Shown piece after piece: positions 22,801 to 30,889 of a stretch of 44,640 bases of DNA. The notes under the pieces were generated by a model. The model was not told the DNA's origin. It did no database searches and was given only the letters and a program-made list of their open reading frames with translations. The stretch's first letter is position 1, and every line of letters begins with the position of its first letter. The stretch comes from an uncultured Collinsella sp. (GTDB lineage: Bacteria > Actinomycetota > Coriobacteriia > Coriobacteriales > Coriobacteriaceae), in NCBI GenBank assembly GCA_900544845.1, contig UQWV01000010.1, positions 1 through 44,640 on the forward strand, in the 5' to 3' direction. The position numbers were made by a program, and so were the translations under genes.

Positions 22801-25800
22801 TGACCGGCGAAGAGGGCGCGCCTATGCCTGCGAGCACGAGCGTGCACAACGACGCCAAGGGCAAGGTCGACTTTGGCAAGATCACCTTTACGCTCGACGA
22901 CCTTAACAAGGCTGTGGGCGAGAAGTCCAAGAAGCGCGAGCATACCTTCACCTACACCGTGACCGAGTCCGGCGAGGTCGCTGGCGTGACCAACGACGCC
23001 ACGCTGTCGCGCAAGGTTTCCTTCACCGTGACCGATAACGGCAAGGGTAAGCTGGACGTGTCCCGCAAACCGGATGGCAACGCGGCCTTCACGTTCACCA
23101 ACACCTATAGCGTGAAGCCTGTCGAGACGAGCGTCACCGACCAGATCACCGCGACCAAGGTCCTGACCGGTCGCGAGCTCAAGGACGGCGAGTTTAGCTT
23201 CGAGCTCGTCGAGGGCGACAAGGTCGTTGCCAAGGGCACCAACACTGCCGACGGCAAGATCACGATGGACGCCGTGAAGTACGATAAGCCCGGCAAGCAC
23301 CACACCTACACGTTGCGCGAGGTCAACGGCGGAACCACCAGCAAGGGCATCACCTACAGTGACGCCAAGTACACCATCGAGACCACCATCACGGACAACG
23401 GCGACGGCACCCTCAAGGCGGAGCATGTCCTGAAGGACGCGAAGGACGCCACGGCTGCGACCTTCGAGAACGCCTACAACGTGACCCCGACCGATGCAGA
23501 CCTCGACTTTGGTCTGAGCAAGGCCATCGACGGTCGCGAGTGGACGGATGGGGACGAGTTCAGCTTTACCATCACCGCCCCCGACGGCACCCCGCTGCCC
23601 GATCCTGCAACCGTAACCGTGAGCAAGCGCGACGCGAAGGACGGCATCGCCGCCATCAAGTTCGGCAAGATTCGCTACACGGCTGCCGGAACCTACAAGT
23701 ACGAGATCCGCGAGAACGCGGGCAGCACGGTCGGCATGACGTATGACGAGCATGTCGCGACCGCCGAAGTGACCGTGACCGAGGACGGCAATGGCATCCT
23801 GACCGCCAACGTTACCAAGAAGGAAAACGGACGCTTTACCAACACGTACCGCTCTGAGCTCAACTACACCGCGGCCGGCGGCCTCAAGCTCAGCAAGACC
23901 CTCTCCGGACGTCCCATGACCGAGGGCCAGTTCACCTTTACCGTGACGCCCGCCGACGAGGCCTCGGCCAACGCACTTGGCCTGCTGCACGGAGCCAACG
24001 AATTCAAGTCCCCCGCGACGGCAGAGGGAACGGTCGGCCTGATCGACATCCTGGCTGGCCATGAGGTCAAGTTTACGCAGGCTGACGCCGGTAAGACCTT
24101 TACATACACCGTGGCCGAGAAGGACGACGACCAGCCCGGCTACACCTACGACGACGCTGTCCGTACCGTGACGATCGCTATCGCCGACGACACCGCCGGC
24201 ACGCTCACCGCCACGACGACCGTTTCCGGTGGTTCCGAGGGCACGCTGGTGACCGAGTACAAGACCGGTGCCGCTGCGGTCGGGAGCGCCGTGGTCCCGT
24301 TCGTCAACAGCTATAGTGCGACGACCAATACGACTGGTGGCGCCCCCGCTAAGGTCGTTGCCACCAAGACCCTGACCGGTCGCCCGATGGCCGACGGTGA
24401 GTTCTACTTTGGCATCGCCTACGCAGGCGAGAAGGAAGCCATTGAGGGCACGTGCACTACCAACATTAATGGGCAGGTAAGCTTCGGTTTCCTGCATTAC
24501 ACCACCGAGATGCTCGCCGACCTGGTAAACGCCAAGCGCGCTATCCGCACCGATACGGATGCCAAGCTTACATGGACTATCGGTTACACCGCCTTTGAGT
24601 TCACACCGCAGCTCGCGGCCAAGGGCATCACGGCCGCAACGCCGAGCTTTAGCTTTAAGGTCATTGTCGTCGATAACGGCGACGGTACCCTGACGGCGAA
24701 GCCTGTCTACGACGGCATCAAGCCCGAGTTCGAGAACGTCTACGGCACCGATGCCGTTGACGCCGCGCTCGCCGGCACCAAGAAGCTCCAGGCTGCCGAG
24801 GGCCTGACCCCGGCTGACATCGCGGGCAAGTTCACCTTTACCGTGGCCGCTGACGAGGCGGGAGCCCCGATGCCCGAGCGCGCGACCGCAACCAACGACG
24901 CGGCCGGCAACGTGGACTTTGGCAAGATCCACTTTACGCTCGACGATCTCAACCGCGCCCTGGGTGTGACGGACGATGCGACCGATAAGGCCGAGGCAGA
25001 CGAGGCTGACGACGTCGACGCTGACGAGGCAGAGGCCGACGCCGACGCTGATGCCAACGCTGGCGAGCCCGGCGACGAGTCCGAGCCCGCAGCCCCCACC
25101 GCCCCGCGCTCGCACACCTTTACCTACACGGTGACCGAGTCCGGCAGCGCCCCTGGCGTGATTAACGACGCCAACGCCATGCGCAAGGTTTCCTACACCG
25201 TGACTGACGACGGTACCGGACATCTGCGTGTCGTGCGCGAGGGCGACGACGGTGCTGCCTTCACGTTCACCAACACCTACAGCGTGACGCCTACCGATTC
25301 GTCCGTGACCGATCAGGTCAAGACGGTCAAGCGTCTGACCGGACGCGACCTTGCAGTCGGCGAGTTCACGTTTGAGCTGCTCGAGGACGGCGTGGTTGTC
25401 GCCAGCGGTACCAACGACGCCGACGGCACTGTGACGCTGAGCCCGATCCGCTACGAGGCGCCCGGTACGCACACGTACACGCTGCGCGAGGCTTGCCCCA
25501 ACGCGCTCGGCCTGTACAAGGGCGTCACCTATGACGGCACGACCTACACCGTCGTGACCACCGTTTCCGACAACGGCGACGGCACGCTGACCGCGACGCA
25601 CAAGCTCGAGGGAACCACCGAGTCGGCTGGCTTTACCAACAAGTATCACGCCATGCCCACGCAGGTCTCCATCGGCGCCATCAAGGTGCTCGAGGGACGC
25701 GAGCTCAAGAAGGACGAGTTCAGCTTTAAGCTCGTTGGCGAGGGCATCGAGTTCACCGTCACCAACGATGCCGACGGTAAAATCAGCTTCGACAAGTTTG

Positions 25801-26180
25801 AGTACGACGAGCCCGGTACGCACGTCTACACCATCAGCGAGGTCAAGGGCGACGATGCCGGTATGACCTACGACAAGTCCGTCTTTACCGCGACCGTCAA
25901 CGTGGTCGATGACGGCGAGGGCAACCTCAAGGCGAACGTCGCCTTTACCAAGGGCGACAAGAGCGTCGAGGGCATCGTGTTCAACAACACGTACAAGAAG
26001 CCCGAGACTCCTACGCCGACACCCGATCCCGGCACGCCCAAGACCGTGACGAACATCGTCAAGACGGTCAAGGGTTTCCTGCCCACCACAGGCGACCAGC
26101 AGGCTGCCGCTCTGCTTATGGCATTTGTCATCGCCATGGCCGGCGTCGGAGCCCTGGTCTGGGGTATCCGTAAGCGCTAG
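19845..26180 (+). CDS. Giant LPxTG cell-wall protein: VWA domain plus about ten isopeptide pilin-type domains
   Basis: A 2111-residue secreted, sortase-anchored protein. The order is: signal peptide (1-26, ending AAAFA); VWA domain (about 110-380) with the metal site LDASGSM and TDGTP; a linking region; then about ten FctA/Spy0128-type domains starting near 694, 829, 955, 1094, 1217, 1340, 1493, 1638, 1819 and 1938. Each has a K-x-L-x-G-R opening, a GEFSFEL-like strand and an F-x-N-x-Y end, the Lys and Asn expected for internal isopeptide bonds. The C-terminus has PTPTPDPGTP, LPTTG, a membrane helix and RKR. The layout matches tip adhesins of Gram-positive pili. No sortase or other pilin is next to it. 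Domain 8 carries an acidic insert. AAGGGAG lies before the ATG. Confidence 0.92.
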   Translation: MGKYTRGLLAVILAVVLVLPAAAFAMLPEANARSSTGMDGPTVSGPTVVDPDTTGRWEIWAAGHSGNKVTTQNVGRIWTDKTVMATGENEESDFLTTLSAMSSTSNSKVTVTTPLDIVMVLDASGSMNDPMGGGDSTKRIDALKNAANSFIDTIAKQNEGIEGVDRQHKVAIVKFAGDETDKVGNDTYRSGGHSYNYSQTMQELTACTVGGAKGLKGTIDSIKPAGATRADYGMKQAEKNIKTSGRADAKKIVVFFTDGTPTSFSEFDSGVANTAVTAAKNMKDGKATVYTIGIFNGANPNASVQDSKTSQENKFMQAVSSNYPNATAWDTHGARAENSDYYKSATNADELKKVFDDISQAITSEPPYPTEIHKGYDETKSGYITFTDELGDFMQVDSFTEVVINGTPFTKVSKTFNKETNTDTYEFAGKAKDLLVTVQRADDKNPRKGDIVTVSIPASLIPLSHFKTVDGKLSVDSAQPIRVKYTSSVKSVALDNLFTPEKVTGLKDYIEHNTTVVDGAKTVNFYANKWSGGAMGDTVATFEPADTNRYYYFQKQTPIYTDKACTQPAKGSALADEVTYYYKDEFEEQGENNEAKPATAVIEFKGGDAAKFDGAIVSDGNGNLVFTVGTARLAFIDELHTTKDSVGGNNTRTATDVLNPKWNNTSAKATATHVNSYLGNNGKISYKYDMTPATVDTKVKFGLTKVLVGRQWKAEDTFEFGLTSEDGAPMPESATAPVAVSVTKDDLDNGKAAIGFGTIKYTEPGTYVYKVSEKNAGTTVDGIAYSKNVAEITVTVTPNKKGELSADVKVTWSEADETEFKNVYTAEPVESSVTDKIDVTKSLTGRDLAAGEFSFELAEIVDKEFKPVETVTNDANGKVTFNPIKYTEIGQHTYRLREVPGDADNGITYDSKTHTIVTTITDNGKGQLVATHELEDAKEAKDAKSIEFKNAYTTNAAEASLVGKKNLQVPDDLTPADITGKFTFTVTGEEGAPMPASTSVHNDAKGKVDFGKITFTLDDLNKAVGEKSKKREHTFTYTVTESGEVAGVTNDATLSRKVSFTVTDNGKGKLDVSRKPDGNAAFTFTNTYSVKPVETSVTDQITATKVLTGRELKDGEFSFELVEGDKVVAKGTNTADGKITMDAVKYDKPGKHHTYTLREVNGGTTSKGITYSDAKYTIETTITDNGDGTLKAEHVLKDAKDATAATFENAYNVTPTDADLDFGLSKAIDGREWTDGDEFSFTITAPDGTPLPDPATVTVSKRDAKDGIAAIKFGKIRYTAAGTYKYEIRENAGSTVGMTYDEHVATAEVTVTEDGNGILTANVTKKENGRFTNTYRSELNYTAAGGLKLSKTLSGRPMTEGQFTFTVTPADEASANALGLLHGANEFKSPATAEGTVGLIDILAGHEVKFTQADAGKTFTYTVAEKDDDQPGYTYDDAVRTVTIAIADDTAGTLTATTTVSGGSEGTLVTEYKTGAAAVGSAVVPFVNSYSATTNTTGGAPAKVVATKTLTGRPMADGEFYFGIAYAGEKEAIEGTCTTNINGQVSFGFLHYTTEMLADLVNAKRAIRTDTDAKLTWTIGYTAFEFTPQLAAKGITAATPSFSFKVIVVDNGDGTLTAKPVYDGIKPEFENVYGTDAVDAALAGTKKLQAAEGLTPADIAGKFTFTVAADEAGAPMPERATATNDAAGNVDFGKIHFTLDDLNRALGVTDDATDKAEADEADDVDADEAEADADADANAGEPGDESEPAAPTAPRSHTFTYTVTESGSAPGVINDANAMRKVSYTVTDDGTGHLRVVREGDDGAAFTFTNTYSVTPTDSSVTDQVKTVKRLTGRDLAVGEFTFELLEDGVVVASGTNDADGTVTLSPIRYEAPGTHTYTLREACPNALGLYKGVTYDGTTYTVVTTVSDNGDGTLTATHKLEGTTESAGFTNKYHAMPTQVSIGAIKVLEGRELKKDEFSFKLVGEGIEFTVTNDADGKISFDKFEYDEPGTHVYTISEVKGDDAGMTYDKSVFTATVNVVDDGEGNLKANVAFTKGDKSVEGIVFNNTYKKPETPTPTPDPGTPKTVTNIVKTVKGFLPTTGDQQAAALLMAFVIAMAGVGALVWGIRKR

Positions 26181-26192
26181 GCATGCTGGTGG

Positions 26193-26218
26193 CGCCCGGG
26201 GTCAAAAGGCCCCGGGCG
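26193..26218 (+). terminator. First hairpin after the surface protein gene
   Basis: A 9-bp stem (CGCCCGGGG 26193-26201 with CCCCGGGCG 26210-26218) lies 13 bp after the stop. No T-run follows, so it probably backs up the stronger terminator downstream. Confidence 0.5.
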
Positions 26219-26255
26219 GCCGGCAGGGCTAAATTCCGACCTACTCCTACCCCCA

Positions 26256-26296
26256 GCCGCCACGGAGGCATCTCCCTCCTCCGTGGCGGCGCTTTT
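26256..26296 (+). terminator. Intrinsic terminator after the surface protein gene
   Basis: A perfect 13-bp stem (26256-26268 with 26278-26290) and GCTTTTG follow the gene by about 75 bp. Confidence 0.8.
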
Positions 26297-26318
26297 GTGC
26301 GTAGGCGAGAAGGGCCTG

Positions 26319-26476
26319 CCACGAAGCTGGCCCATCTACTACGTTTAGCCCCTTACCCCCAACCATGCCAAAAAGCGCGAAAACAAAACCGCAGGTAGAA
26401 TGCCTGCGGTTTTGTTCAAAACGAAGGTATGGTCAGGGGTATCGAGTCAAACGTAGTAGATGGGCCGATTTCGTGG
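26319..26476 (+). repeat. Long hairpin repeat, kind B, copy 2
   Basis: 28-bp terminal arms (26319-26346 with 26449-26476) have three mismatches, all transitions. The interior closely matches copy 1, including the hairpin AAAACCGCAGG...CCTGCGGTTTT (about 26382-26416) and the GTATGGTC...TATCGAGTCAAACG segment. Confidence 0.88.
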
Positions 26477-26491
26477 CGCGCGGTTCCGGCT

Positions 26492-26526
26492 GATCCCTTG
26501 GGGACGGAGGAAGACGGATCATTTTG
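26492..26526 (+). repeat. Short repeat, kind C, copy 3
   Basis: It begins GATCCCTTGGGGACGG and ends CGGATCATTTTGC, 15 bp after kind-B copy 2. Confidence 0.65.
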
Positions 26527-26570
26527 CTCCCGCGAGGCTTGCAGGGGCACTCGTGCAGGGCCGCCCGAAC

Positions 26571-26722
26571 AAAACTATGTCGGTTTACTACGATGAATTC
26601 GACATTCCCGACCATGACTGCATTTTTCTAAATATTGCAAGCGTTCTACCTGCGGTTTTGCAAGCGCGCAATTTACCGTGGTCGAAGGCGGGCGATTCAT
26701 CGTAGTAAACCGGTATAGTTTT
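26571..26722 (-). repeat. Long hairpin repeat, kind A, copy 2 (inverted)
   Basis: 27-bp terminal arms (26571-26597 with 26696-26722, starting AAAACTATGTCGG) have two mismatches, both leaving G:T pairs. The core motif AAAACCGCAGGTAGAA is on the minus strand here (26643-26658), so this copy is inverted relative to copy 1. Confidence 0.85.
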
Positions 26723-26783
26723 GAAATGGCATTAAATCGGTAGCAGCCATTTTGCTATGCCGGGGCGGTCGGCCGTTGGGTAA

Positions 26784-27413
26784 TTACCCTCGCAGATAGG
26801 CGATGGCGATTTGGGTGCGGTTGCGCAGGCCCATTTTGGCAAGGATCGAGCTGATGTGGTTGCGCACGGTGCCTTCTCCCATATAAGCCGTGGCGGCAAT
26901 CTCCTTGTTGTCGAGGCCGCGGGCGATGAGCTCGGCGACCTCGAACTCGCGGTCGGTCAGGCTGGCAAAAGCCGCGGGCCGGTGGGGCGTGCCCGCCTCG
27001 ATGCCCGTTCCGTCAAAATCGATGTCCTCGATCGCCTTGCCCTCGAGCACGCGTTTACCGTCCATGACCTGCGCCAGTGCTGGCGGAATGGCGGCGACAT
27101 CGGTCTTGATCAGGTAGCCGCGGGCGCCCAGCTTGAGCGCCGACACAATGTACTCGTCATCCGAAAATGTCGTCAGAAACACCACGCGTGCTGCAGGATC
27201 GCGCTCGAGGATCTCGCGCGCCGCCGATAGGCCGTCGCGTCCCGGCATCTGAATGTCGAGCAGCGCGATGTCGGGCGCGTGCTCGGCGTGGAGCGCGACC
27301 GCGTCGTCGCCGTTGGCGCCGGTGCCCACCACCTCGATCTGCGGCTGGGCGCCCAGGATAATCTTGAGCGAATCGACCACCAAGCGGTCGTCGTCGACAA
27401 CTATGAGCCTCAT
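26784..27413 (-). CDS. LuxR-family response regulator
   Basis: A 209-residue NarL-type regulator. The receiver domain (1-120) shows the acidic pocket VVDDD, the phospho-acceptor Asp in LLDIQMPG near residue 53 and the conserved Lys in GYLIKT. The C-terminal LuxR HTH (about 145-205) includes LTDREFEVAELIARGLDNKE and GTVRNHISSILAKM. Its start overlaps the histidine kinase stop by four bases, so the pair is co-translated. By position it probably controls the divergent ABC exporter at 28754-32081. Confidence 0.92.
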   Translation of the reverse strand: MRLIVVDDDRLVVDSLKIILGAQPQIEVVGTGANGDDAVALHAEHAPDIALLDIQMPGRDGLSAAREILERDPAARVVFLTTFSDDEYIVSALKLGARGYLIKTDVAAIPPALAQVMDGKRVLEGKAIEDIDFDGTGIEAGTPHRPAAFASLTDREFEVAELIARGLDNKEIAATAYMGEGTVRNHISSILAKMGLRNRTQIAIAYLRG

Positions 27414-28555
27414 CGACTCTCATCTCCTTGCCGTTTGGGAACGGTGGCAAACACACGCCAGCCGCCGGCGCCGGCGCGCGGGCCGGCGGTGAAGGTGCCG
27501 TCAAGCGCCTCGACGCGCTCACGCATGGAGCCGAGCCCCATGCCTTCTGTGGCGTTGCGGGTACTCGCCCGAACCTCGCCAATACCATCGTCGGTAACAA
27601 TGAGCTGGTAAAACGACGGATGTTCCATGCACCGTACGGTGACAGCGTGGGCGCAAGCATGGCGCATGGTGTTGGAGAGCGCCTCGCGCAGGACCGCCGC
27701 AAAGCAGTTGGCGACATTTGCGGGCGCGTGCTCGGCCATAACTTCAAGCTCAATCTGCGGGCCGCCGTCCGAGCGCGTGCCTTCAACAATGCGTTCGAGC
27801 TGCACGGAAAGGTCGACGGCGTTGTCGTTGAGCGCATGGACGCTGGCGCGTACGAGCTGGAGCGCCTCGTCAACCGTGCGTTTGACGTCGGCGAAATCGG
27901 CGGCGACGCCGGGCTCGTCGGCGTGGACCACGCGCAGGGCCTCGGTCTGTAGCGAAGCGCGCGTGAGCTGGTGCCCGACGTTATCGTGGATCTCGCGCGC
28001 GATGCGGGCGCGTTCGGCGAGCGTCGCGAGCTCGACTTCGTAGTCCTGGCGGTCGGCAAGGTCGCGGTTGCGCGCTTCGAGCGCGAGGGCTCGTTCTTGC
28101 AGCTCGTCGCGGGTACGGCGCATGCGCTGTTGCTCGCGCTCCAGCTGGGCGGTACGTAGCGATAGCAAGGTGGCGGCAACCGAAAGGATAGCGGTCAGCA
28201 GGAGCGTTCGGGTGGTGAACGCGTTGCCGCGAAGGTCCGCGACAAGCGCGCAGACAAACACGGCGCCAATCGCCAGCGCGGGCCAGATGCGTTCACGGCG
28301 CACGCGTCGCGCGATGTCATAGAGGGCGAGAGGCGCAAACGGCACAAACGGCGGCACGAAGACAGCCGCGATGATGTAAGCGTAACTTGCGGTCTCGCTT
28401 GCGCGGCGCGTGCGTTCCCCCTGTGCGACCTCGGCCAGTGAGGTGGCAATAACGCCAAGGCAAAACGCCGCGACCAGGTGAGCGTCCACAGCAAGGCCCA
28501 TGGCGGCCGCAATGCAGCACGCCAGCACGATCGATTTGTCGAAAAGCCTGTTCAT
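27410..28555 (-). CDS. Sensor histidine kinase, HisKA_3 (NarX/DesK) type
   Basis: A 381-residue membrane kinase with about five N-terminal membrane helices (residues 8-140) and almost no extracellular loops. A coiled-coil linker follows (QLEREQQRMRRTRDELQERA), then the HisKA_3 phospho-acceptor ERARIAREIHDNVGHQLT with His near 195. The HATPase domain has LREALSNTMRHA, VTDDGIG and GMGLGSMRERV. A sensor buried in the membrane suggests it detects lipid or envelope stress, or the exporter itself. The start at 28555 is chosen over 28582 because TACAAT lies seven bases upstream, as in a leaderless mRNA, and no SD is visible. Confidence 0.88.
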   Translation of the reverse strand: MNRLFDKSIVLACCIAAAMGLAVDAHLVAAFCLGVIATSLAEVAQGERTRRASETASYAYIIAAVFVPPFVPFAPLALYDIARRVRRERIWPALAIGAVFVCALVADLRGNAFTTRTLLLTAILSVAATLLSLRTAQLEREQQRMRRTRDELQERALALEARNRDLADRQDYEVELATLAERARIAREIHDNVGHQLTRASLQTEALRVVHADEPGVAADFADVKRTVDEALQLVRASVHALNDNAVDLSVQLERIVEGTRSDGGPQIELEVMAEHAPANVANCFAAVLREALSNTMRHACAHAVTVRCMEHPSFYQLIVTDDGIGEVRASTRNATEGMGLGSMRERVEALDGTFTAGPRAGAGGWRVFATVPKRQGDESR

Positions 28556-28753
28556 ACGGGTATTGTACGCGATGCCGCGCATGGGGGAGGCGCCACCCGG
28601 AGCAACCGTGACATTCCTCCCACGCGGCAAAGCGGGGGCATCGGCGGGCCGCGCGACCAAGCCCTACACTCGTGACAAAGCTCACTGGTGCGCGCCGGCG
28701 GCTCCTGCGATGATGCAATCGTACCGGGCCACGACCAACAGAAGGGCCGCCTC
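28556..28753. promoter_or_regulatory. Divergent promoter region between kinase and ABC exporter
   Basis: This 198-bp gap must hold both promoters. Reading leftward, TACAAT (28562-28567) is a good -10 box just before the kinase ATG. Reading rightward, no convincing -35/-10 pair was found, but the exporter gene has an AGAAGGG SD. Confidence 0.4.
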
Positions 28754-29692
28754 ATGACAGACATCGTCCACGTCGAAAACCTCGTCAAGCGCTATGACGA
28801 TCTTATCGCGCTCGACCACTTTAACCTGAGCATCGCCCCCGGCGAGATCTTTGGCCTGCTGGGTCCCAACGGCTCGGGCAAGACCACGTCCATCAACTGT
28901 ATCCTGCAGCTGCTTGCCTACGACAAAGGCACCATCGAGCTCTTTGGCGAGCCCATGACGCCCGCCCGCTACGACCTCAAGCGCCGCATCGGCGTGGTGC
29001 CGCAACAGGTGGCGGTGTTCGACGAGCTCACCGTGCGCGAGAACATCGACTATTTCTGCAGTCTCTACGTCAACGACCGCAAGCGCCGCCGCGCGCTGGT
29101 GGACGAGGCGATCGACTTTGTCGGCTTGGGCGACTTTACGAAGTTCCGCCCCGGCAAGCTCTCGGGCGGCTTGGCGCGTCGCCTCAACATCGCCTGCGGC
29201 ATCGCGCACAAGCCCGAGCTCATCTTCTTTGACGAGCCCACGGTGGCGGTCGACCCGCAGAGTCGCAACGCCATCCTGGAGGGCATCTGCCGCCTGCGCG
29301 ACGAGGGCGCCACGGTGGTGTATACCAGCCATTATATGGAGGAAGTCGAGCAGATCTGCAGCCGCATCATGATCATGGACGGCGGGCGCGTGCTGGCGCA
29401 GGGCACCAACGACGAACTCAAGCGCATGATTCAGATGGGCGAGAAGATCGTGATCGAGGTCGGCGAGGTGCCGAGCGCGGCGCTCGGTGCCGTCGCGAGC
29501 CTGCCGCATGTCCTGGACCTGTCGGCGACGGCGGGCCAGCTCACGTTTTCGTGCGAGGCGAGCCCGCATAACCTGACGGACATTCTCGATGCGCTGCGCT
29601 CGCATGACGTGGCGCTTGGCCGCATTTATTCCGAGCCGCCGACCCTCAACGACGTGTTCCTCGAGATCACCGGCCGCGAGCTGCGCGACTAG
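28754..29692 (+). CDS. ABC exporter ATP-binding protein (ABC-2/daunorubicin-type)
   Basis: A 312-residue ATPase with Walker A GPNGSGKTT (near residue 40), a Q-loop (VVPQQ), the signature LSGGLARRL, Walker B LIFFDEPTVAVD and the H-loop TSHYMEE. The extra C-terminal domain (about 230-312) is typical of ABC-2 drug/lipid exporters. It is followed after nine bases by two permease genes. With the adjacent two-component system this forms a regulated export cassette; the substrate may be an antibiotic, lipid or peptide, undetermined. Confidence 0.92.
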   Translation: MTDIVHVENLVKRYDDLIALDHFNLSIAPGEIFGLLGPNGSGKTTSINCILQLLAYDKGTIELFGEPMTPARYDLKRRIGVVPQQVAVFDELTVRENIDYFCSLYVNDRKRRRALVDEAIDFVGLGDFTKFRPGKLSGGLARRLNIACGIAHKPELIFFDEPTVAVDPQSRNAILEGICRLRDEGATVVYTSHYMEEVEQICSRIMIMDGGRVLAQGTNDELKRMIQMGEKIVIEVGEVPSAALGAVASLPHVLDLSATAGQLTFSCEASPHNLTDILDALRSHDVALGRIYSEPPTLNDVFLEITGRELRD

Positions 29693-29701
29693 GGGGCAGC
29701 C

Positions 29702-30889
29702 ATGTTCAACACCATTATCATTACGGTCAAGACGCTGCTGCGCCGACCGAGTACGTGGGTCTGGGGCGCTCTCTTTCCCATCGCGCTTTCCACGATGTTC
29801 ATGTTTATGTTTGCGAATCTGAGCTCCGACGGCACGGTCGACCCGGTGCCGGTTGCCGTCATAGCGGACGAGGCCTGGGACGCCTCGACCTTTAAGGACG
29901 TGGCGACGTCGCTTGCCAAGGAGAGCGACGATCAGCTGCTCGAGATTCACGAGTGCGACGACGCAGCCGATGCGAACCGTGCGCTCAAGTCCGGTGAGGT
30001 CGCGGGCATCTACACGGTCGACGACGCAGGCGTACCCAAGCTCACGCTGCTATCGAGCTACGACAGCTCGCGCGCATCATCGGTGCTCACCGATCGCAGC
30101 ATTTTGGAGACGGTGGCAAGCTCGTATACACAAAATGCCGAGCTCATGTCCCAGATTGCCCAGGACAACCCGGCGGCACTCGCCGACCCCGAGGCGGTTG
30201 CGCGCGCCCTGTCGCTCGAGGGCGGCACCCGCCGCGTAAGCCTGACACGCACCACGCCCGATGGCACGGTCATCTACTATTACGCGCTCTTTGGCCTGGT
30301 CGCGATGATGTCTGCCGAGTTTGCCGCCTTGAGCGTCGTCGATCTGCAGCCCAATCTGTCGGGCCTCGGCGCGCGTCGCTGCGTGGGCGGCCTTTCCAAG
30401 ACGGCGTCGCTGGCCGGCATCTTTGTCGGCTCGTGGCTGGTTTCCTTCGCCTCGATGGCGATCGCAATCGGCTACGTGCGCCTGGTCGTGGGCGTCGACT
30501 TTGGCGGGCGCGAGGGGCTGTGTCTGGTGGGCGGCGCCGCTTCCGCGCTTGCCGCCACGGGCCTGGGACTCTTTGTGGGCACGCTTCCCGTTAAGGGCGG
30601 CAAGGCGTCCAAGTCCGGCATCCTCACGGGCTTTGCTACCACGTGCGCCCTGTTCGCCGGCCTCTACGGCGAGCCGGCGATGGCGCTTGCCGACGACGTC
30701 GCCCGCGCCTGCCCGGCCGAGTGCTGGTTCAACCCCGTCAAGCTCATCTGCGACATGTTCAATCGCCTGTATTTCTTTGAGGACCTGGGGCCCTTCGCTG
30801 TTCGCGCGGGCGCGCTCGTCCTGATGGCCCTGGTGTTTGTCGCCGCCGCTACGCTGATCTTTGGAAGGAGTCGCTATGAGCACCTTTAA
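29702..30889 (+). CDS. ABC-2 family permease
   Basis: A 395-residue membrane protein. One N-terminal helix (about 20-42, WGALFPIALSTMFMFMFANL) is followed by a 160-residue extracytoplasmic region, then about five helices from residue 195 to the end. This is the ABC2_membrane_3 plan. A G-L-G-A-R-R-C segment occurs in the first cytoplasmic loop. It overlaps the second permease by 14 bases, so the two are probably made in equal amounts and form a heterodimer. Confidence 0.87.
   Translation: MFNTIIITVKTLLRRPSTWVWGALFPIALSTMFMFMFANLSSDGTVDPVPVAVIADEAWDASTFKDVATSLAKESDDQLLEIHECDDAADANRALKSGEVAGIYTVDDAGVPKLTLLSSYDSSRASSVLTDRSILETVASSYTQNAELMSQIAQDNPAALADPEAVARALSLEGGTRRVSLTRTTPDGTVIYYYALFGLVAMMSAEFAALSVVDLQPNLSGLGARRCVGGLSKTASLAGIFVGSWLVSFASMAIAIGYVRLVVGVDFGGREGLCLVGGAASALAATGLGLFVGTLPVKGGKASKSGILTGFATTCALFAGLYGEPAMALADDVARACPAECWFNPVKLICDMFNRLYFFEDLGPFAVRAGALVLMALVFVAAATLIFGRSRYEHL

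Noticed and set aside
22743..25823. Minus-strand open frame of over 1000 codons opposite the surface protein
   Set aside because: It mirrors the repeated domains on the other strand and has no recognisable motif or ribosome binding site.
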